The notes below the pieces were generated by a model. The model searched no databases and had not been told where the DNA came from. It saw only the letters and a list, made by a program, of their open reading frames with translations. From Nemophila menziesii (Eukaryota > Streptophyta > Magnoliopsida > Boraginales > Hydrophyllaceae): a DNA stretch of 64,000 nt. Positions 43,847 through 54,819 of the stretch are shown in pieces; positions within the stretch are counted from its first letter, which is position 1, and every line of letters begins with the position of its first letter. The DNA is taken from NCBI GenBank assembly GCA_029959085.1, contig JARWIR010000008.1:8866001-8930000 (forward strand), read 5' to 3'. A program made the translations under genes and the position numbers.

Positions 43847-44264
43847 TTTACTCGTGAATACCCAGAGTTACAGAATTTATTAAATAAGTGCTAAAGTTTT
43901 CAAAAATAACAAATAGATACACAACTTTACATTTTTTGTCTTCCGTTAGTACGTACTGTTACTTTTTCATTAACTACCATATTTTTCTAAATTTTTTGTA
44001 AATATCAGTTGTTTTAGGTACAATTTTAGTATTTTTCTCTTTATATATTAGACAAAAAAGTGGGTAAAGTTGGACACATTTTTGTTAAATTTTGAAACAC
44101 TTAAATATTTACGGAAGGGCCACACAATCGTTATCACCATGTGGCAGTTAACGTCAAAAGTAACGGTAGGTATTCACGGAAGACATAAAATAAAATTTTA
44201 GATATTTATTTGTCATTTTTTAAAACTTGAGTATTTATTTGTTAAGTTTTGAAACGGGTAAATT
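43847..44264. mobile_element. MITE with roughly 130-bp imperfect terminal inverted repeats
   Basis: The left arm starts AATTTACTCGTGAATACC; the reversed right arm starts AATTTACCCGTTTC. Further in, both arms share words such as AAGTTTT, AACAAATA/GACAAATA, GTCTTCCGT and CCGTTACTTTT/CTGTTACTTTT. The arms leave a core of about 150 bp. No coding. Target duplication not resolved; superfamily uncertain (long arms suggest Mutator-like). Confidence 0.68.
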
Positions 44265-44744
44265 AATGTTTAAAGCCCCAAGTCATACAAAATTTCAAAC
44301 TAAAGCCTAAACTTAACTACCCCTTATTATACAATCAGAAGCTAACTAAAGAGGAGAAAAAGACCAAAAACCCACCCCCAAAACATCTTATACAGTGAAA
44401 ACATTTTATCCAAAACAAAACACTCATATAGGGTTCGCTCGATCCAAACCTCACTCTCTCTCTGTGCTTCTCTCTGGCTTTCACTGTGCACAAGAACACA
44501 GCCCACCATCCCACCCCGACACCATCCTACCATCCCACCCCGACACCCACCAGCATCGAAGACCACCTTCCCACCGATGCCCTCCTTCATCGCCACTGGT
44601 GCTGCTGTGACGGAGCCACCATGACACCGCTGCAGCTGTTGCTGGAAGCCGTCTTGATCTGCTCCACTGCTCCACCACGCGAGACTGCAACAGATCCGAT
44701 ACTGTGACGTTCAGATCCAGCCACAATCCGGGCACTGTGACGTT

Positions 44745-44932
44745 CAGTGAAGCCATCGTGAAGCCATTCTTATACAGTGAAGCCATCGTGAAACCATTCT
44801 TATACAGTGAAGCCATCATGAAGCCATTCTCGCCGCTGCAACACCGCCATTCTCGCCGCTGCAACACCTCCATTCTCGCTGCTGCAACACCTCCATTCTC
44901 GCCATTCTCGCCGCTGCAACACCTCCATGGAC
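44745..44932. repeat. Minisatellites in Mutator-like element 2
   Basis: Three 33-bp units around AGTGAAGCCATCGTGAAGCC, then four to five units around ATTCTCGCCGCTGCAACACC. The 217-aa minus ORF 45134-44481 is mostly translated repeat. Confidence 0.9.
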
Positions 44933-45135
44933 ACCATCGATCTGCAACAACGAAGCCACCTTCGAGATCTGCTGCAACACCTCCATTCCACCCCCTACTG
45001 TTCGACATCTGCAAGAGCACCACCACTCCACTTCCGCTCTTTCGCCTCACCAAGCGCAGGAAAACCGTGAACCACCACCGTGAACCAGATAGGTCCAGCC
45101 ACAGTTCACGCCATGGGTCCAAGTTCCAGCCCATT

Positions 45136-45295
45136 GGGCTTTGTGTCCAGACATATGTCCAGCCATGTGTCTATCCCTAGGTCCAGCCATTTTTTTTTGC
45201 CGTGTCCTTTTTCAAAACATTTTTGGGCCATTTGGGGCCATTTTGGGCTTTGTGTCCAGACATATGTCCAGCCATGTGTCTATCCCTAGGTCCAG
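45136..45295. repeat. 51-bp perfect direct duplication
   Basis: 45136-45186 and 45245-45295 are identical as far as I can read (GGGCTTTGTGTCCAGACATA ... CCCTAGGTCCAG), 109 bp apart. Confidence 0.92.
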
Positions 45296-45830
45296 ACATG
45301 GTCATCAAATTATCTAATTTCATTTCCTTTTCTTATTTTTTTCAGGTAACGTGTAAATAAAAAAGAGGATTTGGGTACAGCCATAGGGGCAATGACTTGG
45401 ATTGTTTTTTATTTCGTTAGACATGTATTTTTAGTAAAAAAAAGCTTGGGTACAGCCCTATGGGTACAGACTTGAACTAATTTTGACTTGGACAACCCCG
45501 TAGCATGGAATGAATTTGGACAAATACGGACTTGTGTACAGACCGGGGTACACGAATTTGGTTGGACATGCATGTACTTGGACAAAATCGAAACATTGGA
45601 CGTATAGAAAACATTCATTTTATCCACTTAAAAGGAACTTATGTCTGTACCGATATAAAATATAGTACGTACCTTTGTAAATGTACCGAAAAGAATATCT
45701 GGTAAGTTAAAGAAAAAATAAGAAAACAGAATTTAAAATAATTGAAAAGGGTAAAAAGGTAAGAAAGTTAACTACAAAATGGAGTTAGGCTTTAAAAAGA
45801 ACAAATTTCTAACTAGGATTTAAAAACATC

Positions 45831-46649
45831 TTTGGTTGCCATTTAGGTTCTAAATTGTAGAATCTTCTTTTGAAACATTGGTTTTTACGATTTTTTTTCT
45901 TCTATTTTTTTCAAATAAGTGAGCATTACATTAATAACACCACTCGTGGTTTGACGGAGTTGAGTAGGCGTGTAATTTTGCTTAAAGTACGAAAGAGGAC
46001 TTTTAATAATTAGAGAGGGTAGGATTCTATTCTATTAAATCATAAGGAGTAAGGTGCAAAAATATTTAAAAGAAATTGGTGAAAGTAAAAGCTATTTGGT
46101 AAAGGAGAATAGCAGCAACAGATTGCAGAAAATATTTTGTTGGGATTGACAATGGGGAAGGAGGGAGGCAAAGAGCGTTTAAGAGGGGGTGTCAGTGATA
46201 CAGAAGGAATGATGGAATTTCCTGCAGAATGGAATGATGCAAAATTGGGGTGACCTGAAAACCTATACTGTTTGCTTCCAATAAATCCAAAAACTAAGTG
46301 TGTATTTATTGTTATTACGATTTATGAGCTTGCTTGTCTTATCTTACTTTGCATTTATTATTATTTAGCTAAAAGGTCCACAATACTCACGTGATCATTT
46401 TTAAAATCTTCGATAACATCTTTAGATAACTTTATAATCATTACTATCATTTTTTCAATGACCGAATTACATTGAAAGTTTATTATAGGCAAAATTATTG
46501 AAAACAATAAAAATAAAGCAAAACAGTGGCCAAATATATTTTTTTTTTTTGGACGAAAAACAAAACACAAATCAATCATATTTGTTGTTAATATATCTCT
46601 ATTCTACTAAATTTGTTGTTCAAATCAATAGTCATATCTTGGTTACGTT
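45831..46649. other. Unassigned segment before LINE2
   Basis: No recognised gene. A 34-codon ATG frame at about 46152 (MGKEGGKERLRGGVSDTEGM) has no family signature. Could be remaining intergenic host DNA. Confidence 0.3.
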
Positions 46650-46689
46650 GTGTGGCTAGCTACCTAGCCTTCTTTTAAGTTTATCAATT

Positions 46690-47110
46690 CGTCCGTTGAA
46701 TTGCTTTGGAATATATTCGAAAGTGACAGTCCCGAACTACTCTGCAGGCACTTCATTCTTTCTCAGTATCGGATAGATTCTTCAACTTGCTGTCGACCTT
46801 GACATCCTTGAATGACTACAAGGTTATCAGAGAAAATTGTCTTCTTTTTATTAGAAAAACCTCACACATTTGTGTTGTTTCTAATACTACTTGAGTTTTA
46901 TCCTCATTGACTGAATCAGAGAGAGTTTTCCTAGTATGACCAATCATGATACCTGCATACTTGCGAATATGTACGATACATATCCTTATCGGTTCGTATG
47001 ACTGAATAAACGACGAATCGAATATAAAAGCAATCTCGGCGAAAGCAATTCTTTCCTGATCCGACTGCTGCTCCAATTGTTGATGTATCCTGGTTCCACT
47101 AGTCTATTCC
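46690..47110 (-). pseudogene. RNase H domain of LINE2
   Basis: Open piece 47076-46816 has AEIAFIFDSSFIQSYEPIRI (first Asp) and a degraded Glu region (KTQVVLETTQMCEVF). After a shift, DNLVVIQGCQGRQQ is readable (third Asp). More decayed than LINE1 and LINE3. Confidence 0.72.
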
Positions 47111-47379
47111 AAAAGGTTCCCCCATAGCCATATTTGTCGATGTAACAACACTATCCACTTCAAGTTTTGTGTTTTCATGCATTTATTTCATCTTTGTTTT
47201 CCATATACTCCATATTTGTAGGCAAACCAATGCAACAATAATTCTTTTTGGCCAGCCCCCATCGGTATATGATTAGATAATCTTTAAAATCTACGAACCA
47301 AGTTCGATAGTGTTACATTACTGAATTTAATCTGAAACGGCGATCCTGCCCAGACAATTTGACTAATCAGACAACTCAG

Positions 47380-47520
47380 CAAGAGGTGTTCCACTAACTC
47401 TCTGTCATTTTGGCACCGACTGCACCTAGCCGAGTCTGAGAACTACCTCTTGTACAACTTCGTTTGCTGGTATTTCTTTATTACATGCTTTACCAATATA
47501 AATTCTAACTTTTGTTGGAA
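47380..47520 (-). pseudogene. zf-RVT-like segment of LINE2
   Basis: Minus strand reads SARCSRCQNDRELVEHLLLS then a Cys, matching the Cys/His segment between RT and RNase H in plant LINEs. Confidence 0.6.
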
Positions 47521-49392
47521 TATTAGTTTACCATACATTTTTCTATAATCTTGGCTTGCTTGATTCGAATCTTGTATATGCTTGAGGTTCATTAATTAAG
47601 TAAGTTCGTAAGAAGCATATATCCCGTTTTATGCCATATTCCCCATTATTCTAGAGAAATTTATCCTCAATATCTTGTAGAAATTTAACTCTTAATATCT
47701 TAGGGATTATTGGTACGAAAAATATCTCATCCAGTAATTCCGTGTTCCATTCAGTTGTGCCTTCTCTCCATAATTGTCATAATATTTCCAACTCACAATT
47801 AGGTGGGTATCTAGTTTTCATTGTGTGCCAACCATTGATCATTCCAAATATATATATTGTTATCATTACCAATTTTAAATATGTCATATTCCTTTAAAAA
47901 ATCTATACCGTCCAATAAATTAGCCCAAGACCATGTACAACATTATCTGAACTTAACATTAATTAAATCAGATTTAAGAAAATAAATACCTTTCAATAAT
48001 ATGCCGCTAACGTGTCTGGGTTTTTGAGGATCCTCCATACTTGTGCTGCTAGTAGTGTCGTGTTCATCCTTTTGAAATCCATAAATCACATCCCACCACG
48101 TAATTTCCTAATAACCAGTTTTTCCTATGTCACACAACAGGTCCGATTGCGCTTTCCTGAATTCCACCAGAAATTAGATACTGCAGAAATTATTTATTTA
48201 CATAAAATAGGATAAGAGAAAACTGACATTTCGTAAACTGGCTAACCTGTAAAATAACTTTAATTAACAATTCCTTTCCCCCATCTGAAAGAGCTTGAGA
48301 TTTCCAACCTTCAATATTTTTGAATATTCTTTTCACTATCCATGAGAGTGATTCCACCTTAGATATTTTATGGCATAACGCGATTCCAAAATATTTATCG
48401 AGATCGTTTGTCTCCTTCATATTAATATATTCACATACCGATAACCTAACATCATTTGATGTGTCACGACTAAAATAGATCGAAGATTTTGTAAAGTTAA
48501 TAGGTTGCCTGATCACATGCAATGGATTGAAATTCACTCTTGGGAAGCCTTTATTTCGCTATCATTAATTATTAGGAAAAACAAAAAAAATTCATTTAAC
48601 AAAAGGTGCATCAAAATTGGACATTTCCTGCTAATTTGTATCCCTTAAATCATATTTTGTGACAGTCTATTCTCAATTAATCCAATGATCCATTAGAGTG
48701 AACACAACAGGGTATAAAGGATACCTTTGTCTTAAATTGAAATGCACTCTTGGAAATCCTGTATTTTGCTACCATTGATTGTTAGAAAAAACAAAGAGTC
48801 GTCAGCAAACAAAAGATGCGTTAAAATTAGACAGTTCTCGTAATTTGTATCCCTTGAATCATATTTCGTGACATTCTATTCTCAACTAATCCAATGAGTG
48901 ATTCAGTCATTAGAGTGTACATGCAAAGGGATAAAAGACACGCTTATCTTAAACCTCTACCGATTTTGATTTTACCCATTCTATCACCGTAAATATTTAT
49001 TTGAAACAAAAGTAGAAATATAGTTTTTTATCCATATGATCTATTTGTCGCAAAATCCTAATACGTAAAGAACAAGTAGCAAAAAATCCCAGCGTACCTG
49101 GTCATACGATTTTTCCATCTCAAGTTTGATAGCCGACATATGCTTAGGTTTTTTCTTTTTTCTTTTCATATAAAAGAATACCTCTTGGGCAATCAGAATA
49201 TTTTCCCGGATAGCTCGTATGAACATTATTTGTGATGGAAAGACAATACTATCTGTATAAATCCGTAAATGATTAGCCAAGATTTTTGCAATAATTTTAT
49301 AACCAAAATTAACACATGATATAGGTCATAGGTCTGTAATCTCCCATTTTTTGTTATTGATCCCCTTTAGGGGTAACTGTTATTAGTGTATC
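47521..49392 (-). pseudogene. Reverse transcriptase of LINE2 (3' part)
   Basis: Open pieces 49280-49041 (RAIRENILIAQEVFFYMKRK, then IKLEMEKSYDQVRWDFLLLV; the palm Asp is now Glu) and 48537-48190 (LDKYFGIALCHKISKVESLS, WKSQALSDGGKELLIKVILQ). In the palm a roughly 190-bp segment appears twice (about 48555-48740 and 48745-48930, LPRVHF-like), a local duplication. Cut at 49392 by element D just upstream of the QKMGDYRP motif. Confidence 0.78.
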
Positions 49393-50971
49393 TAGTGGGT
49401 CCTGGGATGTGATAAAATTAAGCAATAAAATAAAGGATCCACAGACCGCAAGTGTATAGGTCATTCCAAGTAATACTCCGATAACCGGGTTTCGTTCTCA
49501 GGGACGGATAGTTATGACTTTGGTATTAACCGGATAAGTAGAAATAATTGCTAAAACTGAAAAGTAAAATATAAGATAGTTGTTTGGTTTTGAATTATAA
49601 CTAAGGATGTAGTAAAATAAATTAACGAAATGATTAACTGAAAAGAAATACTGAAAGTAAATAAGTATGGACGCAGATATGAGAGATTTACTTGAGTCTC
49701 ACAAGGGATTCACCTAGATCTATATAATCAATGCTTCCGTTTAAGGGCTAAACTGGTATTTATGTACTAGCCGGGACTCTAAAATCTCCTAACCCCCATC
49801 AGGATGGATTTAGGAGCTATTATACGGTATTACAAATCCCGTCAGGGCGATTATATCTACATTCGAATGTCGAAGTATTTTACCCAATTGGCTGCATGGT
49901 TAGTCAAGCCTATCAGGATCATTAACGAACACCACACGTCTATTACCTAGGTCCGTAATTAAACCCCCCGTCAAGGTGATCACTTCGCCACTAAAGCGAA
50001 TAGCCTAAGTACTATAACCTACCCTTGATTCATGATGTAAAAAATAGTAAATAAATACACGATATTAGTCTATACAAAATACTCAGCTTTAAAATAAATC
50101 ACAAAATCCCAAATTCAGAAAAACATTAATTAAATAGATTAGGGCTTAACCCATAAATGCGATTCTCAAGTACTTATGAATTTAACTCATATTCAAACTA
50201 AAAACTGAAAGAAAATTAATAGTATACATAATTTCTAAAACATAAATAAAATAAAGAAGAACCTAACTAGAGGAATGAAAAGAACTGTTGATGGAGAAGA
50301 ATGGATTCTCCAGCTCCTGCTCTTACTTCTGCCTCTTGACGCTCTCTCTAAGGATGATTAAATTTGAAGAATAATTGAGAGGTTCTAAATAATGAGGTCT
50401 AAAAGGGCTTATATAGAGGGTGAAAATGAATTAGGTCTAATCTTGGGCTTAATTAAGTAATTAAAAGCCCAAGTCAAATTAGTAATTCCCGAAACTGATG
50501 TACACACTCACTAAAACAACCGTAACTTTTGTGTCTTAAGTCCAAAACACTTAATTCCACTCCTCAATTCTTGCTAACTCAAAGGCGCAGCTTTCTCTTT
50601 CAGATCTCCAGGCCTAAATCAGTGCCGATGTGGCTCGAAACAGCAATTAGTAACAACTATCCAGTTTTTCATCTCTTTTAGTCAACTCTTCGGGTGATTC
50701 TTTCTCGCTTTTGACCTCTCCGCTTGATCTAAGACTTTAATTTTCACTTCTTCTACTTATCTTGGTGCTCCATAGCATCCATGTACCTAATAAATTTATA
50801 CTAAAACAAACAAATGAACACACAAAAGCTCTAAAAATGCAAATAACATAATTCCAAGGGGAAAAAGTGCAATTTATTAAAATAAGCATAAAAGTATATC
50901 AAATAAGTCTAAATTACACCTAAAATGATGTCTCCTAAGGGCATATATTTATCACAAAACGGGAGACATCA
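49393..50971 (-). repeat. 3' LTR of element D
   Basis: 1579 bp; minus strand TGATGTCTCC at 50971, ending at 49393 (TAGTGGGTCC on plus, first G mutated). Inner inverted motif at 50936-50945; TATA-like CTATATAAG at 50408-50416. Confidence 0.9.
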
Positions 50972-50985
50972 AGACCCCAAACTCA
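50972..50985 (-). promoter_or_regulatory. Polypurine tract of element D
   Basis: Minus strand TGAGTTTGGGGTCT next to the 3' LTR, identical to that of element E. Confidence 0.87.
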
Positions 50986-52790
50986 ATCATTTGTCGTCCC
51001 GACAAAGTAAAACAAAATAGAGGTCCAAGTTAAGAAGCAACATGAAGAATCTAAAAAATAAAACCAAAGCAAAACTCAAAATAAATTTCATATAGTATTA
51101 CCTAAGAATTAATGCACACATACACCTATCATACAAAATCAAACACATAAATGATATCAATCCAAAATTAACTTCACAATGCTAGAAGATTACACTTTAT
51201 ACTTAGCTCGAAATGGTAGTTATATGGTGTTCATCAATCCTTACTTGCTTTGAACGCTCCACTTAACTTACTCCCTATTAGAAAAATATTATTCCACTAT
51301 GTACCTAGATAATATGAGGTCTTTACGGTTTTAGCGTAGGCTTAGGGACGGTATGGTACATTGGATAATGAAAAGTGAGCGTTTGGCTCTCTCCTCACTC
51401 GCCTTCAACAAACTGTCCTGAGCTTTAGTTTACACACACATATGATCTCACTCACTTGAAGCACAAATCTAACGTCCCCAACTAAACCCAATCCTATCAA
51501 TATGGTTATAATAAAAACATTCCTTTGCCGTTTCTTTTATTTTTTTCATTTATTCAATCTTTTTTGTAAGTTAAACATGGCATTATTTTTTAATGTGAAT
51601 TGTCATGCTAACTTATTTTCTCAATTTATTTTTTCTTTTTCTTTTTAGAAATTGGCAAAGTAATTTACAATAAAGTGGATAATCATTCAAACACATCACA
51701 AATCTACCCAATAGATGTAATAACAGCTTCCCTCACCCCAAACTCAAGCCCAAGGACAACTAGTCTCAAGCAATCATGGTTCAAGTGCGGGTTATATGGT
51801 ATAGTCCTAACATCTAAAGGATAAGCTTATAATGTGGCTTCAAAAGAAAGTCTTAAATGCTAAAAAATGGGGCTAAGAATGATATAATTAATCACGTGTT
51901 AGAAAGCTAAAAAGGTTTCAAGTGGCTATCAAAGAACTGTCTCTGTCATTTTCCTAGTTACATAGTATCACTCCATTTTCACCTCTAGTCTATGTTGTAG
52001 ATCTCGGTTCCGCGGCCTAGGCGGTCGACTGGGGCCTAGCGCCTAGGAGGGACTACGCGGGGCCTAGGCGGTATTACGCGGTTTTGAATCTCGCTATGTA
52101 GTTTTATAGATTTAGTAGTACATGTGTATAAATTATAATCATTTTATATATTTAAGTCATAAAATTCATCTAACACCACTATATTAAATACGAAAATACA
52201 AAAATTAGAGCTATCATATCGATTCAAGAATTTCTGAGAGTAAAAAAAAATTAAAAGAGGGACTAGGCGGCCATTTTTTGCCATTAATCGGTGCCTAGGC
52301 TGGTTAGGCGCCTCTTCCACGGCGACGAAGGCGCTAGGCTAAAACGCCTAGCATTTTTACTAGGCGTAAGCAGCTAAGGGGGGAGTTGACGCCTAGGCGC
52401 GCCTAGGCGGCGATATCTACAGCATAGCCTCTAGTTCATTATTAGTGGGTTCTCTACTCATTTAGATTTCACATTCTATACACCACTCATTCTCACTAAG
52501 TATGAGCTTACTTCTTTTGCATTTTTTCATTAATTTTTGCCATCTATCATCTAGTGTTTGCATGCATTTAAGGTACATTTTACATTAACTCCTAAGATCT
52601 ACTTTTTCCTATCATTAATTTAGGGACATTCAACAAACTCTACAGTCAAATCATTCCTTAAACTAAATTTTTAGTTGATTTTAATTTTTTTTGAAAAACA
52701 GTAAAAACACATAGCACATCAAATTGGGATGAGGTAACGATACCCCACCCTAACCTAAAAAATGAGTCGTGTCCCCACGACTCGAAAAAA
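50986..52790 (-). other. Long 3' noncoding region of element D
   Basis: Collinear with that of element E, with the hAT MITE at 51990-52427 inserted. GAGTTTGGGGT copies at 51736-51748 and (decayed) 52741-52760. Confidence 0.7.
51982..52435. mobile_element. hAT-type MITE with CCTAGG-rich arms
   Basis: Element 51990-52427 (438 bp) flanked by CCTCTAGT at 51982-51989 and 52428-52435, an 8-bp duplication as made by hAT transposases. Ends CTATGTTGTAGATCTCG and, reversed, CTATGCTGTAGATATCG. Both arms are crowded with CGCCTAGGCG-like palindromes; the core is AT-rich. The uninterrupted target is seen in element E (about 20445). Confidence 0.9.
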
Positions 52791-52792
52791 CT

Positions 52793-53110
52793 CTATAAAA
52801 CAAATAAAAAACAATACACACTACTGACTGAGAAAAAGGGAGAAGGAAACATATCTGGATCGCCACTAGGCCTATTACATGTATTATTGCGTCGAGGTTG
52901 TATAGTCTTCTTAGTCACGATGTATAGATCATATACCATGGAATTCATCTTCTCTAAAGTGCGTTTCATCCACCCGAACTCATGTCTCATTTAATTAATC
53001 ATCTCCTCCTAACCCTCTAAATCATCACCTCCTCTACGGAAATCTTCCCTCAACACCCAACTTTATTTTCTCTTCATGTTCTTCGTACCTTTTCCAACCT
53101 TCATGGTCAT
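52793..53110 (-). pseudogene. Small ORF of element D at the env-like position (broken)
   Basis: ATG at 53110 (MTMKVGKGTKNMKRK then a stop), 10 bp after a GAGTTTGGGGT motif. The later piece 52990-52793 reads MRHEFGWMKRTLEKMNSMVY, then DLYIVTKKTIQP and CNRPSGDPDMFPS, matching translation past the stop in element E. A short basic protein with a possible coil; no known domain. Confidence 0.5.
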
Positions 53111-53439
53111 TTGGAGTTTACCCCAAACTCAAAGCTTCAAGAACTACCAAACGTTTTGGATTATATTTATGACTTTGGTGTTCTTGAGGATGTATAGATA
53201 TGAAGTATAGTGCGCTCTGAGACGAGTCATGAATATCTAAAGTATTTGAGAGGTTTTAATGGCTAAACTTTAAGGTTTGGTGAAGAAAAAATACAGATTT
53301 TTTGGTGTTTTTGTAATGATTTGTGATCGATTATGTGTTGGATGATGTTTAGATGGAAAATTTGATGATAATCTTGTTTTTTTATGGTAGGTTGCAGTTA
53401 TTTTCGAAGTTTGGGTTCGTACTTCATGCTGTTTCTGGT

Positions 53440-53660
53440 GTGAGAGGCTAACGCGCAAAATGTTGCGTCCAAGAATTAATTTATCCATGAATTGCACAAA
53501 GCCCGACTGGCATGCCGGCCATAGGACAGGCTAGCTGGTCGTGAATGTCGATATCCCCAATAGCTAGATCTCAAAAATTTATGCGGTTTAGGCTCAAAGA
53601 ACACCTAAGTTTGACCTCCGAGCGCAAAGATATGGCTTGCCGAAGATTTCTCTGATTCTT
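53440..53660 (-). repeat. GC-richer spacer of element D
   Basis: Weak version of the palindrome block: CTGGCATGCCGGCC (about 53506-53519) and GGCTAGCTGGTC (53528-53539). Less GC-rich and more decayed than in A, C and E. Confidence 0.55.
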
Positions 53661-53854
53661 GTCTCATGCCTGTTTAACCCCAAACTCAAGGATTTTAATA
53701 CCTGCAAATCACCAAAAACACTACACCCTTCTCATTTCTTAAGATTATACACTAATAAACATCAATTACTCTAATATACACAACAAATTTAAAGACATGA
53801 AAGCAATTTAAAACATGGGTTGTCTCCCAAGAAGCACTTTTGTTTATTACGTCT

Positions 53855-54215
53855 TTAAGTTCGACGCGTTACCTTCCATGAAGATGGTATTGAGGCCATT
53901 GTGGTGTTCCTCCGCTTAAACCCGCATCTTCCTTGATAGGAAAGCTTTAGAACCTTCCCACCTAGAATTTTATTCAATCGATCTCTGAAAGGGGGTTGGT
54001 AGTATCTCCGTTTCATCTCCTTGCTCTCATGGCAAAACTTGTTCTCATCCACATGGTATATTAGGATTGCTCTTGTTGGGTTAATTACCTGTTGATCTTC
54101 AGTAAGCTTAGCTCGAATCCATTTCTTAGCAAGAAGACATTCCTCTATACATGCTTCTATCTCGGGTAATCCAACCTCTCCATATACATATTTATTATTT
54201 CTAGAATCCACGAAC
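53855..54215 (-). CDS. Unrecognised ORF of element D (118 codons)
   Basis: Minus-strand frame MDSRNNKYVYGEVGLPEIEA, then CLLAKKWIRAKLTEDQQVIN and FRDRLNKILGGKVLKLSYQG. Mixed charged, moderately basic, no membrane segment, no motif of gag, protease, RT or integrase that I can see. It occupies the place just before the post-integrase GTCGAACTTAAAGACGT word, where element A has its integrase end. Translation upstream (to about 54330) continues as IDTLYAHLASPQV-like sequence after stops, so it is the end of a longer lost ORF. Could be a captured host fragment or a gag unlike that of A. Confidence 0.4.
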
Positions 54216-54479
54216 TCCTTCCAATATATGCTTTGTTAAACTTGAGGGGAGGCAAGGTGAGCATACAAAGTATCGATGATTATATTATGTGTGGGCAGAA
54301 TTATGGGGCAACCCCAATCTAGCATCATGTCCCGGAGGGTCTAGTCATGTGCATCTAGTAGTCTTTGGAGCCTAGTTCTTTGAATTCCTTATAACTCACT
54401 TACCTCCATACGAGACTCTATCAACAAAATCCACATGTACCTCTTGCATCAAATTCAGTTCGTAACCTTGAAAATAACT

Positions 54480-54740
54480 CACATTTTTATTCAATTCAAA
54501 GAGAGTTAGTTGTGGAATTGTTGGACATGCCCGGTCCATTGATTGTTCCATCCTTGCTCTTGCGGGTGTTGATAAGGTGGTTGGTAGTAGTCACTACCCC
54601 ATTGTTGATATCCCGAAAACTTTTCCTTATAGTCGAATGGACCGGAATTTGGATAGTATCCTCCTTACATCTTTAGTGGAATCTCTTGATCATTACACTA
54701 AATATAGAACCCGTGGTAGAAAAAAAAGACAAGCATAAAA
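54480..54740 (-). pseudogene. Gln/Tyr-rich reading frame of element D 5' part
   Basis: Minus strand reads GGYYPNSGPFDYKEKFSGYQ, then DYYQPPYQHPQEQGWNNQW, with one stop before it. The composition resembles the tail of Athila Gag, but there is no clear similarity to element A. Possibly the start of a divergent Gag. Confidence 0.4.
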
Positions 54741-54795
54741 CAAAAAATAACAATTAAAACTACTTAAGTATTAACACTGGGGTCACACGCTACTG

Positions 54796-54813
54796 TCCCT
54801 AGCAGCGGTGCCA
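54796..54813 (-). promoter_or_regulatory. Primer binding site of element D
   Basis: Minus strand TGGCACCGCTGCTAGGGA, two changes from that of elements A and C. Confidence 0.88.
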
Positions 54814-54819
54814 AAAACT

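Larger units (their letters stand above)
44272..45830. mobile_element. Candidate non-autonomous Mutator-like element 2
   Basis: Subterminal inverted similarity: left AAACTAAAGCCTAAACTTAAC (about 44298) against reversed right TTAAAGCCTAACTCC and TAGTTAACTTTCTTACC. The interior has a CATATAGGG/CT-rich promoter-like stretch (44426-44480) and minisatellites. Borders are approximate. Confidence 0.4.

Noticed and set aside
44342..45180. 217-aa and smaller ORFs, possible host gene
   Set aside because: Mostly minisatellite; no domain, frames exist on both strands, repeats differ from codon structure.
46152..46253. 34-codon ATG frame as a small host gene
   Set aside because: Short, no homology that I recognise, no promoter or splice evidence.
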